Notes: a model not told the origin generated them from the sequence alone. A stretch of 64,000 nt of DNA from Microcebus murinus (GCF_040939455.1 NC_134112.1:68713001-68777000); one strand, 5' to 3'. Shown: positions 47,938 to 60,964, counted from the stretch's first letter. Numbers and translations: made by a program.

Positions 47938-49289
47938 AACAAGCATGATCTACTAGTCTGTCTGCCACAGTCAGGGACTTATGTTCTAGTTATGAAAACA
48001 ATTATAGCTATCATCCCTCAAATACTGTGTGCTTTTTTTGATATGAAGCTATGAAATGCTTTTACCAAAAATGACCTAAGAATTTAGTAGAGTTATAGAG
48101 TAGCAGAACTTTAAGGCTACTTAGAAATCACCTAGGTAGGAACCTTCACATTCACATAAGAAAACATAAATCCAGAACCACTATTTAGTAACAGACACCT
48201 GACTCGAACTCAGCTCTACCCTGCTTTCAGTCCAGTATTCTCCATACCATACCGTATGGATGCCAACTTCTAGTTTTAGAATTCATAATTAACAAATTAA
48301 TCATTCTTTGAAAATAGTCATTGAAATTAATTTGTTCTAGATTTAATTTATTTTTTAAATCAATTAACTTTTGTGAACTTTCTTTTTTCCATTTGATGAA
48401 AGATCTCCAGGGATGTCCAGATAATTTTTCTTCATGACAAGATCTCTCAACCTTTTCCAACCTATGCCCCCTTTGATAAATATAATATCCTACACTGTCC
48501 TCTCCTCTCCCTCAGAGATTCTGCTATATTTTTATTTGGGAATTGCTGACCTAAGTTATAAAAATGACTTATGCAATCTCTTTAGAACTAATATTGATAC
48601 TTAGTATTTTAAAAGGGTATTAGTTAAAGGACACTACTTCAAACATAGTTTGAGACACAGATTTGTTTATCATATGCCAATCATTGAAAAAAATCCTTTG
48701 AAAATGTTCACAGCTACCAATAGGGCATGCACAGATAAGTCAGGAAAGAATGGAAACTTTGTCAGATAAATATTTAAAGAGTTGTATCATTTATTACTTG
48801 GAGAGTTGAATGATTCAGTATAGGTAGTTGATCATGTTATAGCAGAAGACTTTTTTCACCAAAGGCAGTATCCAAATTGTTCAGCTTAATTTACAAGAGA
48901 AAAACTACTACAGTACTCAAGCATCAAGTGCTTATTTTATATGGATTTATAATGTGCTTTAAACTCCCTTGACCAAAATAAAGGCATATAAATATAGAGT
49001 TATAGAAATCTAAAGCTCTAAGGTGATTAGCAAACAAGCATCAAGGCTAACCCCTTTGTTTTACATATAGGAAAATTGAAATCTAAATGGTCAACTGGAT
49101 TCTTACCTTGAGTTGTGTGTGATTCCAGCATTAACCTTAAAATAGAAATATATTATAAATGTAAAGACAGATATTATCTGATATCTTAACAAATTGTTAT
49201 TTGGCCCATAAAATATAAGCTCATAGTATATAAATTTGGATATTAAATTGTATACCTAACCACACTGTATTAAGAGTTGGTAGGCCTAA
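47938..49289. other. Upstream intergenic, mostly unassigned
   Basis: 48090-48245 resembles an ancient dispersed repeat of the sort seen at 9598-9680. Otherwise nothing is recognised. Confidence 0.3.
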
Positions 49290-49299
49290 ATTCTAAAGT

Positions 49300-49392
49300 C
49301 ATGCTTATCATTAAGAAACTGTATAATCTGGGAAATCATTTAACTTCTTTGTATAAATGTTTGAATATTTATTATCTAAATCTGCAAATCCA
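49300..49392 (+). mobile_element. Degraded MIR fragment, sense
   Basis: 'actgtataatctgggaaatcatttaacttctttgtataa' corresponds to the MIR core (tgtgaccttgggcaagtcacttaacctctctg). Confidence 0.45.
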
Positions 49393-49714
49393 GATCTGCA
49401 ATCTGGATTTTATTATGAAAGTTGTCGTATACTTGTAAAGCAAGTATATATTGACTTCCTACTCCATGTGAGTCACTTTGTTAGATCCTAAGATACAAAG
49501 TTAAATATAGAGTACAGAATCTGTTCTCAGTAGCCTATTAGTGGAGAGATAGGCAACAACAGAAGAAGATGAAGATTATTTTAAATGTTAACCTTTTACT
49601 TGAAATTGTTTCTAATAGTTAAATTTTAGACAATTTATTTTGATTCACTTTTGAATGCATACATCTTTTTTTGGATACAAATATTTAATTCATTAAACAT
49701 ATATGACTGGAGGA

Positions 49715-50060
49715 AGTTTAATAAAGTGTTCAAGAGTGTGTATTTTAAACAGACTTGATTCAAATGCCTGCTCTTTGTCTTATGAGCTGTTTGATCTTCT
49801 TAATTTTTTTATTTTTAATTATTATGGATACATAATAGTTATATATATTCATAGGGTAAATGTGATGTTTTGATACAGGACTACAATGTGTATTAATCAA
49901 ATGAGTTATTTAATTTTGAGCAGAATATTTAGCTACTCTGTGCCTCATTTTTCATTCTATAAATGAAACACAATAATGCCTAACTCATTTGGTTGTTGTG
50001 AGGATTAAACTAGAACATATCTATAAACAGTTATCAATAGTGACAGGTCTATTATAAGCA
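49715..50060 (+). mobile_element. MIR, sense, split by an L1 fragment
   Basis: 5' part at 49715-49799 ('agacttgattcaaatgcctgctc...gagctgtttgatcttc') and 3' part from 49918 ('ctactctgtgcctcatttttcattctataaatg...ttggttgttgtgaggattaaac'). Confidence 0.8.
49800..49917 (-). mobile_element. L1 3' UTR fragment inserted in the MIR, antisense
   Basis: 'aattattatggatacataatag' and 'attcatagggtaaatgtgatgttttgatac' match the antisense older L1 3' UTR seen at 32105. Flanked by 8-bp direct repeats ttaatttt at 49800-49807 and 49910-49917. Confidence 0.75.
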
Positions 50061-50159
50061 GTAAAAATTTGTGTGTGTTATTATTATTGCTGATAATATT
50101 GAAATATTGCTGATTGTATTAGAATACTTCTTTGTATTGTGTTATTGAGAGACAATACA

Positions 50160-50350
50160 GCTATGGAATTTAAGATCACAGTGTCTAGAAATGCACTGCA
50201 TAAGCTCAAATCTGCTTCTTCTATTTATTAGCTGAGTGACCTTAGATAATTATTTAATCTGTCTGTGCTTTTATTTCCCCATTTATACAATAGGAATTCT
50301 AATAGGCCCTACCTCAAATGACTTAATATATGGAAAGCTTTTGATATAAT
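50160..50350 (+). mobile_element. MIR, sense
   Basis: 'tattagctgagtgaccttagataattatttaatctgtctgtgc' and 'ccccatttatacaatagg' match MIR. Confidence 0.75.
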
Positions 50351-50539
50351 AAAAATATAAATGTCAATTAAAATTATGATGTTTAAAATGTACAAGGAGA
50401 AAGAATACTTAAAATCCCATCATCTATTATGGCCATTATGTTTTTCCTTATATTTTCCTTTGTGAAAGTTCCATAAGAACAAAATATTTTGTGAACCACT
50501 GTATTCCTATAAATCTCATAGTATGTAAGCGATTGAAAG

Positions 50540-50645
50540 GAGGGGATGAATGGAAGGATGGATGGATCAATGAATCAACAGATAGATCGATGGATGGACA
50601 TATGGGTGGGTGACTGGATGGATGGTAGGCAGAATGAATGAATTT
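50540..50645. repeat. Imperfect (GGAT)n tetranucleotide repeat
   Basis: Repeated ggat/gaat/gatc tetramers ('gaaggatggatggatcaatg', 'gatggatggac', 'ctggatggatgg') with many interruptions, so an old microsatellite. Confidence 0.85.
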
Positions 50646-52715
50646 AACATAAGCCCTCATCTTCTACTATTCTATTAGCAATACATTTTATTTTTATTTC
50701 TATACTTCTACAATATAGTAAAAATCAGTGTTCATAATATAAGATCCTGAAGTAGCTTCTAAATCATTACAAAATGGTTTTTCACATGTGCTGTATGTGG
50801 CAATACTCCATCTGTCAAAATATTTTGTTAAGCAGAACACTCTATTCTTTGTTTAGGCTAGATATGTTCCATAGTGAACAGAGTAAATACCAATTCACGC
50901 TCTTGGTGACCTTCTATTTTGTGTATATACAAATAAGAGCAGAAGAAAGAATTGCTTTAGTTGTTTCAGATTCGTTTTATACTACTCTATTTTAGGGGCA
51001 TATATTTTCTTTGGACTGTAACCATTAGTTCAGATTATTAGAAGGATTTTTCCTTCTTCACTCTGTACTAGTCCTTTCTTATTGTGAGTGGATTCAATTA
51101 TTGGTTTAAGGTAGAATGAAACAACATTGAACATAGAAGGAAATAAAAATTGACTGTGGAAAATTAAAAGAGTTTCTGGGATTTTTATTATGCTATCCAA
51201 AATAAATCAACATATAAGAAATTACATTTTTTTCCCAATCTGCTGAGAGGGTAGTATTGTAAGATAGGTGACTTATTTTTTATGGATATCTGTAATTTGG
51301 GTTACTTAATATAGATAAAAATTCAGCAATAACTATGGATTTCTCCAAAAGTTTCAAAGATTATGCATGTGCTTTATGCAGTACTTGGCACAGTTTTGGG
51401 TGATAATGAGTACTTTATGTCTCTGCAACAATTTAAAGAATCAACTGAATTTACCATGCAGGGTAGGATGCCTAATAATGTTTAATATTATAACAAAGCC
51501 AGCAACAATATTGGTATTACATAATTTTCTAAATTTTATATTATATTAGTTTACCAGATCCGGAGTTTACAATTGAGGATATATAAACACTGCAGACTTT
51601 GTAGATGGAAAACAAAGGGTCCAAAAATCTATCTAAAATTATATGTTAAATCGGTGCATGTCCACATTTTGCTGTGTGGAATATGCAAAATTTTCATCCC
51701 AGGTTCCTGAACCAAAAATTTAAGAACCTACAAATAATTATTGGTATTTATAAATATCAATTTATAAATTGATTTTGTTATTTAATAATAAGTAGGATTT
51801 GGTCCTATGAACTAAAGGTAAAATATACTCTAGTTTGTACATTTTATGCACCTAAAGTTACTGTTCACCTCAAACTGAATCAGCATTCATTATCAAAATC
51901 TCTTTGCTATGTAATATGAAAAATACATAATAATGTTTACATGAATACACATATACATTATGCATATCTAATCTGAACAGTTAGGTAAGAAATAAATAGA
52001 ACCTGCTTTTATAAAGCACATCCTGGTACAGTGAATAAATATACTTAACAGCATTCTAAATTTTCCCATCACAAATTATCTTTTACCAATAGAGTAGTGA
52101 ACTATGTTTGGATTATGTTTAATTTTTCTTAAGAATAGCAAAATTAAAAAAATTTAAAAACTTGGTGTACTCTTTTGCTTAGGCCAGTAGCTGAGTCATG
52201 TATATTTTTAAATCATATACCAAAAAGTTGTCAAAAATAGAATGAAGAATATATGTTCCTTCAAGTGGAATAAGTTTGAAAGTTTAAATGATTTCTTTAC
52301 TGGTGAACAGTGTTTGGCAAATCATGTGATATAATCCATTTGGGAGTTTGTATTATGTGGCACTATAAACTTCAAAATTATACAGTCCTAGAGTAGAAAA
52401 CTGCTTGGAAATAATTTTGTCCAACCTTCACTCTTTAAAGACTTTCCTTTAAGATGTATTAATAGAAGTACTTCTATCTTCAACTTGGATGCATCCAATG
52501 ATAGAAAATTCACTGTTGCATAAGGCAGCACATTTCATTTTTTAAAAAATTAAATAAAATGTTCTTTATTATTTTATGCCATAATATAATCTACGTTAAT
52601 TTTTGTGTTTTATTTTTATTAGTGTCTTAGAAGCAACATTTGATATCTTCATAAGAACTTACTGTGCTAATCAGAATTTTATTGTGTCATCTAAAGTAAA
52701 ACTTTTTAAGTATTA
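50646..52715. other. Upstream intergenic, nothing recognised
   Basis: AT-rich with short open frames of chance length. No named repeat. Confidence 0.3.
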
Positions 52716-52719
52716 CACT

Positions 52720-54640
52720 CACACAGAAGTTCACAAATCATAACTATATAGCTCAGTGAATTTTTCCCAAAGTAAACTTAGCCATGTAACCCCCAAATAG
52801 TTTAAAAAATAGATTATCAGAACTCTGGCCAGAAATTCATTTCATATCTATTCCCAATAGCTACCTCTTAAAGATAACTGCTACCTTGACTTCTATCATT
52901 TATAGAAAAATGCTGATTAATATTGCTGGGTTTTGAACTTAATATAAGTAGAACTAAACTCTTTTGTGTCTGACTTTTTTCTTAATATAATGTTCTTCTT
53001 ACTGTACAATATTCTATTTTATAAATAGATGGTAGTAGACATTTGGTTTGTTTCTGGGTTTGAACCACTAATGAGAGTTCTGCTATGAACATTCTGCATA
53101 TTGTCTTTTGGTGCACAGGTATACGTATGTCTGTTAGACATATTCCAAGAAGTGAATTTGCTGGATCATAGGATATGCATATATTCAGCTTTAGTAGATA
53201 CTGACAAACAGTTTTCTAATAGTGGTGGGACAAATTTACACTCTCAAACAGCAATGTATATAACTTGCTTTACATCCTTACAAGCACTTAGTATTGTGTG
53301 TTATTTTTGTTTGTCACTCTGGTATGGTATAGTGGTATCTTGTTTGTGTTTCTCATTTGAGTTTTCTTGATGTCTAATAAATTTGAGCACCTTTTTATTT
53401 TTTGGCTATTTGGATGTTTGCTTTTTTGAAGTAATATTCAAGCTAGGTATATTTACATATATATATATCTGTATGTAAATAACATATATATATGTATGTA
53501 ATATGAGTCCTTTGTCACAAATACGTGTGTACATGTGTATATGTGATTATTTCTCCCATTGTGTGAGTTGCCTTTTCATTTTTAATGGTGTATTTTGATG
53601 AATAAAATTCATTTTAAATGGAGTCCCTTTGCCAGTCTTTTATGTAAATCCTTTACAATTTACCTTCCACATTTAGATCTATAGTCCGTCTGCAATTAAT
53701 CTGTGGGTATGATATGAAGTAGGAGAATCAAGATATATTTTTGTTGCATAAGGATATCCAATTTATCCAGCGTCATTTATTGAAAAGAGCACTCTTTCCC
53801 CCTACACCATGGTGTCACCTTTGTAGTAAAATTAGGAACCATTTGTGAGGGTATCTATTTTACCATTTTTGTGCTAAAATCACATTTTTTAATTATTGTA
53901 GCTTTATGATAAATCTTCATAGCCTGCAAAGTAAGTCCAAGATTCATTCCTTTTCAAAATTTTCTTGGCCTTTTCCAATTCCAGTTAAACTTTATAATCA
54001 GCATGTTAATTTCTACAGCTAAGATTTTTGTGCAGAATACATTGTGCCTATAGAATATTTTAAGATAATTTGAGAATTGACATCTTTACAAAATTGACAT
54101 TTTTTCATTATTGAGCTTTCTAATTTATAAACACTGTATCACCCTACTTGTTTTAGCTTTTTAACATTCTCTCAATAATATTTTTCAGTTAACAGTGAGG
54201 GGCCCTTGCACATCTATCATTAGAAGTATTCCTTGGTATTTGATTTGTTATGCTTGTATAAATAATGTCATTTTAAACATATCATTTTCTATTTTTCCTT
54301 TTGTTTCTATAATATATATATAAACACAATTGAGTTTTGTGTACTGACCTTGAATGTGCTAATATTACTACATTTATTTATTAATTATAGTTTATTACAG
54401 TCTATTTTGTGTTTTATATGCACAATATCATGTCATTTGTGAATAATGACAGTTTATTTCTAAGTTTTTCCTTTTTGTATCTCTGGCTTTATTGTCTTGC
54501 TTTATGGCACTGGCAAAGATTTATAATAGTGTTCAATAGAAATGTCTAACTAGCATCCTTGTCCACGTCCTCATCTGGTAAAAAAATTTTAATATTTTAC
54601 CATTAAGTATAGCATTTAATCTTGGTTAAACTGGATTTCC
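52720..54640 (-). mobile_element. Old L1 (L1M-type), antisense, 3' UTR to ORF2
   Basis: Antisense landmarks in order: 'tatagctcagtgaatttttcccaaag' (3' part), 'aagtgaatttgctggatcatagg', 'tccatcttttaattattgtagctttatg'-like text at 53880-53910, and 'gcatccttgtccacgtcctc' at 54555. AT microsatellite patches at 53455-53505 interrupt it. No open frame remains. Confidence 0.75.
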
Positions 54641-55885
54641 ACATGCAAAAGAATTAAGTTAAACCCATTTCCCATCATATACAAATAAATTAATTCAAAA
54701 TGGAATAAAACACTCCTTAAATGTAAGCTCTTAAATGTAGAGCTAAAACTGTAAAACTTATAGACAGAAACATACATACAAATCTTCATGAACTTGGATT
54801 AGAAAATGGTTTCTTAGGTAAGTCAACAAAACCCACTAGTGACAAAAGAAAAAAAAATTGTCTTCATCAAAATTAAAAACTTTTGTGCTCCAAAAAACAC
54901 TATAAAGAAAATGAAAATACCATCTATAGAACAAGAGACAATATTTGCAAATAATATATCTGATAAAGGATTCATACCTACAATCTACAAAAAGTATTTT
55001 ACCTTATCAACAATAAAACAAATAACCCAATTCAAAAATGGGCAAAAGGTTTGAGTAGACATTTCTCCAAAGAGGATTTGTGAATGGCCAATAAAGACTT
55101 GAAAACATGCTCAACATCATTGGTAATTAAGAAAATATGAATCAAAACCACAATGAAATACCACTTCATATCCACTAAGATGGCTATAATACTAGACAAT
55201 AACAAATTTGGTGAGGTTTTAGAGAAATCAGAACCCCCATGCATTGCTGCCAGGAATGTAAAATGGTACAACTGCTTTGGAAAACGGTTTGACAATTCCT
55301 CAAATGATTAAATACGAGTTACTAGATGAGCCAGCAATTTCACTACAAGGTATATGATTAAGAGAAAGGAAAACATAAATCCACACAAAAATTCATACAT
55401 GAATGTTTATAGTGTTTATAGCAGCCTATTCATGATATCCCAAAAGTGGAAAGAAATCAAATGTCCATCAGCTGATGAGTGGATAAACAAATGTGGCATA
55501 TCCATACAATGAAATGTAACTCGGCAATAGAAAGGAATGAAGTGCTGATAGGTGTTACAACATGAGTGAATCTTGAAAACATTATGCTAAGTAAAAGTGT
55601 CAGCCAGAAAATGCCACATATTGTATGAATCCGTTTACACGGAATATCCAGAATGGGCAAACTTACTGAAACATAAACTCCATTAGTGGGGCTGAGGGAA
55701 GGAGAGAATGGGAAGTGATTGCTAATGGGTACAGTTCCTTTCTAAGGTGACAAAAATGTTTAGGAATTAGATAGTGCTGATGTTCATATATGCGAATATA
55801 CTAAAAAAAAAATCCCCACTGAATTATACACTTTAAAAAAGTAAATTTTATGGTATGTAAATTCGATCTGAATTTTTAAAAATCA
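54641..55885 (+). mobile_element. Old L1 (L1MA/L1MB-type) 3' end, sense
   Basis: 'ggatttccacatgcaaaagaattaag' (ORF2), 'caattcaaaaatgggcaaaagg', 'cagaaccccc-atgcattgctg'-type text, and 'gagtggataaacaaatgtggcatatcc'. Then the 3' UTR 'ctgagggaaggagagaatgggaagtgattgctaatgggtac' and 'gaattatacactttaaaaaagtaaattttatggtatg'. Placed head-to-head with the antisense L1 to its left; the two overlap in L1 coordinates, so they are separate insertions. Confidence 0.88.
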
Positions 55886-56489
55886 AATCCTCCAGTAAAA
55901 TTCTCCATTTTGCACTATTTTCTTGAAATCTACTGATCCACAGTAACCTTAAAATCACATCTGATAACCATTTTTCTGTCTTATCTAGTTATTCTTGGCA
56001 ATTCATTAGTCTGCCACAAGCTATGACATCAAAACAGAAAGAGGAAGTAAATGTCTCAGTCTTTTAAATGTGCCATTTCTCCTTCAATTTGTATTTGAGT
56101 AATGAATTTGTAAACTTAAATGTAAGATAATATTATCCTTGTCAGGTTGTTTCAACTGCTATAGCAACCAGCTTTCATATTAGTTATTGCACTCGGCTTT
56201 GTTAAAATAAGCATTTTTGAAACAGGATATAATTTTTTGAAATCTAAATTCTTTATTGACTCTTATATGCAATATTTCTAAATTTCCTCACCTTGCATAT
56301 ACAAATGTCTAGTGATTATGTAATGATAATATATGAAATTGAATGCCAACGACAATTGCTTCATTGTAAAGCAATAATTACAAGGAAAATTTTGATCAAA
56401 ATAAAAATTAAAAGCTATTACCTTTTAGAAAGTCTGAAGGTAAGAAGGTCTTTGTAAAAAATAAAATGGAACATATTTCTAGAGCAACA
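55886..56489. other. Upstream intergenic, nothing recognised
   Basis: No gene or named repeat. Confidence 0.3.
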
Positions 56490-56640
56490 TGGAACTTTAG
56501 CTAAACCCATATGTTTACAGATGTGAAAATTCAAGGTCAGAGGGATGGAGTACCTTGAATCCATCACAGGTAATTAGTAACAGGATAGTATTAGTCTCAG
56601 AGCCAGTGCCTATCATCTACTCACCACTTTACAACAAATC
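56490..56640 (-). mobile_element. MIR 3' half, antisense
   Basis: 'tttacagatgtgaaaattcaaggtcagaggg' and 'ttagtaacaggatag...gagccagtgcc' follow antisense MIR. Confidence 0.55.
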
Positions 56641-56689
56641 CAACTAAAACCCACTGGAGAGAGAGAAACATATTATGAAAAGAGCATTC

Positions 56690-56783
56690 AAGTCAACAAT
56701 ATTCTATTCAAACAATGGTTCATACCTTGCCAGCCTTGTGACCTAGGACAAGTATTTGATTTTTCTAAAGGATCTTCATTTTC

Positions 56784-56832
<49 letters not shown>

Positions 56833-56935
56833 CAAAAGTGATAATAGCATTGTCAGGAATAATAAATAACACTTTTTAAAAGGCCCAGCATACTGCCTAG
56901 CACAGAACAAATGTTCAGTTAGCAATAGTATATAT
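56690..56935 (+). mobile_element. MIR, sense, with internal (AT)n expansion
   Basis: 'agccttgtgacctaggacaagtatttgatttttctaaaggatcttcattttcttcat' is the MIR core, and 'cccagcatactgcctagcacagaacaaatgttcagttag' the 3' end. The AT run lies between them. Confidence 0.75.
56787..56828. repeat. (AT)n microsatellite, 42 bp
   Basis: Uninterrupted AT run of 21 units inside the MIR. Confidence 0.97.
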
Positions 56936-58210
56936 TAGAGAAATTAAAGAAAAAGTAATTTAATGCATTAAACTTGTGTAAAACATTACATTTTTCAAAT
57001 TAAGATATCCATTTGATATTGTTTTTATAACAAATCTTTTCTTCAGTTTCTCTTTGTGTGACTTTCTTTTAAATACAGCAGTTTATAGTGTTCAATTTGT
57101 ATTTAAACAAGTGAAGAAGGAAAATATTTTTTAAAATTAATGTAATTACTATATCTTATTCCAGTGAAGACCATTAACTCCTAATTTTCCTATCTCCCAG
57201 CCCCCAGTTCCATCAGTTCACCTTGAATACACTCACCTATATTCCCAAACCACACCAAAATAATCTTAGGAAGCACAAGAAGTTCCTAGGGTTGTAAACA
57301 ATAAAGAGATAGGGATAGGAAAGATCTGATGCTATTCTTTCTACACTTCTGGAATTTAAATTTATTTTAATTTAATAACTCCCTTAGAAGGTTAAATATG
57401 AACTCTTTCTCATCCCCAGCTCCCACAGAATGAGAATATGATTTCCAGTTATGATCTCTTATTATAATAAAATTTCATTATCATAAAACAATTAAAAGAT
57501 CTCCAAGGTCCTATTTAATTTTGTCATTCTTACTCTATGCTCCACAAAATTTATTACACTGTGGTTGACACTGTATATTGAATTGTGCCTATTTGCCTAT
57601 TTGTTCAGTGTGTGTGTACATGTGTACGTTGGGACAAATACTATTCATTAGCCCCCAAAACTTTTATTTTATGAAACTTGATTCAGAAAATATTTATTGA
57701 TACTCTTACCTTGTGAAAGCCCTTGTACCTAGAAAGATGACTAAGAAAGTTTCCCTGCCCTCAGGGGTATCACAATCTATCACTGAAAATGTAATTTATA
57801 TAACTTCTCCATTGTGAATTACACAAATATTTTTAAATACAATAGTTATGGTTCTTCCTTCTACTTCCTTAAAAGTTTAGTAGACTATGACCTTCTTTTA
57901 ATTTTTAAAATATTAGTCAATAGCTTTCTATAAACTATTTAGGTCATTTGCCTACATCACAGATGCATCACATTGAACAATACTGATTTATAGCATTCCT
58001 GCCATGGATTGCCATGGCAAAGGGTGATTCATTCCTATCATATATTCTGCCCGCCCAAGAAACAGGCAACGAAGACAGTATTATAGGTGTCATCAGATCA
58101 GACAGTATTACTGGATCCTTTCATTGTTTATATAACATTGTAGGATTGGCTCAAAGTTTCAGGTTGATTTTCTCTATTATTTTCAGATATGATGAAGTGA
58201 GAGTTGGTTA
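56936..58210. other. Upstream intergenic, nothing recognised
   Basis: 57655-57790 has old dispersed-repeat-like text ('tccctgccctcaggggtatcac'). Otherwise unassigned. Confidence 0.3.
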
Positions 58211-58229
58211 TTAAAAAGCTGGAAAAAAT

Positions 58230-58505
58230 CAAGAAAATGTGGTGTATACACACACACACACACCATGGAATACTACTCAGCCATTAAAAAAATGAAATAA
58301 TGTTGTTTGCAACAACTTGGATGGAACTGGAGACCATTATCCTAAATGCAGTATCTCAGGAATGGAAAAATAAACACTACATGTTCTCAATAATAAATGG
58401 GGGATAAATGATGGGTATACTCAGGCATTAAGGACATTGGAAACAAAGAAGGGGGAATACAGAAGGGGAATGAGGGATAAAAACTTACATATTGAGACAA
58501 TGAAC
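58230..58505 (+). mobile_element. L1 3' end fragment (ORF2 end and 3' UTR), sense
   Basis: 'ccatggaatactactcagccattaa', 'caacttggatggaactggagaccattatcc', 'tcaggaatggaaaaataaacactacatgttctcaataataaatggg' and 'ggaatacagaaggggaatg' are the end of ORF2 and the start of an L1 3' UTR. Includes a CA run at about 58249-58262. Confidence 0.85.
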
Positions 58506-59755
58506 ACAAAGGTGAGTACAATGAACACAGGGGTGCCCACATCACCACTTCTATTCAATATAGTGCTGGAAGTTCTGGCCAGAGCAATAAGGAAAGAGAA
58601 AGAAATAAAGGATATCCAAATTGGGAAAAATGAGGTCAAACTATTGCTGTTCACAGATGATATGCTTTCATGTCTAGAAAACTCCCAAGACCCCACCAAC
58701 AGACTCCTGGAGTTGATAAATAAATTCAGCAAAATTTCAGATTACGAAATCAATGTACAAAAGTCAGTAGCATTCCTATACACCAATAATAGTCAATCCA
58801 AGAGTCAATTCAAAGACTCAATACTGTTCACAATAGTTACAAAGAAAACAAAATACCTACGAATATACTTAACCAAGGAGGTGAAAGATCTCTACAAAGA
58901 GAACTATGAAACACTGAGGAAAAATTACAGACAACACAAACAAATGGAAAAATATATTATGCTCACAAATTGGTAGAATCAACATTGTTAACATGTCCAT
59001 ACTATCCAAAGTGATTTACAGATTCAATGCAATTTCCATCAAAATACTCATGTCATATTTCACATATTTAGAAAAAAATAATTCTATGCTTCATTTGGAA
59101 CCAGAAACAAGGCCACATGGACAAAGCTATCTTTTTTTAAATTATTTTTTATTTTTTCAGATTATGGGGGTACAAATGTTTAGGTTATGTATGTTGCCCT
59201 TGCCCTCCACCCCCTGCATCAGAGTTTCAAGCATGCCCATTTCCAGATGGTGAGCATCACACTCATTATGTATGTATATACCCATCTCATCCTCCCCCCT
59301 CCCATCTGCTCGACGTCTGATAAATACTATTACTATATGTCCACTTAGGTGTTGATCAGTTAATACCAATTTACTGGTGAGTACATGTGCTGCTTATTTT
59401 TCCATTTTTGGATTACTTCACTTAGTAGAATGTGTTCCAGCTCTATCCAGGAAAATATAAGAGGTGCTATATCACCATTGCTTCTTAAAGCTGAATAGTA
59501 CTCCATGGTATACATATACCACATTTTATTAATCCACTCATGTATTTATGGGCACCTGGGTTGTTTCTACATCTTTGTAATTGAGAATTGTGCTGCTATA
59601 AATATTCGAGTGCAGATATACAAAGCTATCTTAAACAAAAAGAACAAATCTGAAGGCATCACACTACCAGACTTCAAACTATACTGCAAGGCTATAGTAA
59701 CCAAAGCAGCATGTGATTGTCACACACACGCAAAAATAGAGACATAGACCAGTTC
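58506..59755 (+). mobile_element. L1 ORF2 fragment (reverse transcriptase region), sense, interrupted
   Basis: An open frame of 179 codons (58437-58976) holds the reverse-transcriptase palm motif FTDDM (58650-58664) and LINE-1 words such as LFNIVLEVLARAIRKEKEI. ORF2 text continues to 59133, is broken by an antisense L1 (59134-59619), and resumes at about 59633 ('aacaaatctgaaggcatcac', 'tactgcaaggctatagtaacc'). It ends near 59755 without 3' UTR or A tail, so it is truncated at both ends. Confidence 0.92.
59134..59619 (-). mobile_element. Young strepsirrhine-type L1 3' end, antisense, nested
   Basis: T-rich tail, then antisense 3' UTR ('ttatgggggtacaaatg', C-rich tract at 59291-59303, 'cttaggtgttgatcagttaatacc') and the ORF2 end to about 59615. 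Exact 13-bp target-site duplication acaaagctatctt at 59121-59133 and 59620-59632, sitting inside the sense L1. This makes it the younger of the two. Confidence 0.95.
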
Positions 59756-60964
59756 CTACCACATTTCTTTGCTCATCTTCATTTGGAGATGATTTCTCCA
59801 CTATCTACTGCAGAGTAAAGGAGAGTACTTTTTATCTGTTCAAAGAATCCCTTTAAAAAAACAGCTAAACAGGTTTTAATATATTAAGCAGACATCATAG
59901 AATGTGTCACATACATGAAGCTTATCTACTCATTTATATAAGAATCCTTATGAGATAAATTTGCATCTTGGTTTTTATATAGGCTTCTTAAAAAACAGAG
60001 AACAAAACTTTAAAGAACAATAGGGTGAAAGGAAAATAGATTTAAAATCCATTAACAAGTAAATCATTTTTGTCAAGTATAGTTTCATATAAAATATAAC
60101 AATATGAGGGAAATGATCAATTAAATACTGATATCAGAGAATTGGAACCATTGGAGGAGATGTAATAAATATATACTATCACTACATCCCTCTAGTTGTA
60201 AAGACTTTACATTTAGGAATGGCCTATTTCCTTTCCCTGGGAGGCTAATCAGAATTTAAATCAGGGATAGGGAAGGTGCCTCACAAGTTTTCTAATCCAG
60301 AACTTCCCCAGACATGGAGAAAAGGATCTAAAAAAATTTCCTAGCCTACTTGGAATGTGACATTTTCTTCCACCTGTAAACACTGGAAATTATAATCACT
60401 GCAGTGAAGAATGAGGATTAACCATCTTATATAATTATAGCTTAAGTATTATGAGCATAGGTGAAGTGAAAATAGAATATGAATAAAGTTCATTTGCCCA
60501 GTCTAAAATTCAGAAGTGGTATATCAATCTCTGCTTCCAAGGTTCAAACTACCACAATCATCATAGCATACATGGTCTGTGATCCAACATTGCAAATTCC
60601 AAAAAGGAAGCCAGAATATAGAGTCATTTTTTTCTGCCTCCCGTGTCTAGGTGTTACTCATTCATCCTCTACTGAAACTTGAGGAGTTTAGAGGCCAGGC
60701 AGATGACTTTACTTTCCACACTATCCCTATGAGCTTTTGTCTAAATTATCTGGCTACACAAAAGATCAGCTTGATACTTATTGCTCACCTCTTATCTGTT
60801 CAATGGTTTGATGGAACAGCGAGGAATATCGTTAAAGACAATGAGGCATCAACTCCTTTAATTATTCTTTCTTAAGAATCTGCCATTTCAGACCATCTAT
60901 TTCAGATTTGGAATCTGACATTTTAACCTTTTCTTGATTAAAGGTTTCTATCTCCATCTCAAAG

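Noticed and set aside
50540..50645. Possible CRISPR-like array
   Set aside because: It is a degenerate GGAT microsatellite in a mammalian genome, without spaced palindromic repeats.
54641..55885. Twin-priming inversion joining the antisense L1 at 52720-54640 with the sense L1
   Set aside because: The two pieces cover overlapping parts of L1 (both include the ORF2 end), so they must be separate insertions.
58437..58976. A 179-codon open frame that might be a host gene
   Set aside because: It carries LINE-1 reverse-transcriptase motifs (FTDDM) and lies in a truncated L1, so it is a retrotransposon remnant.
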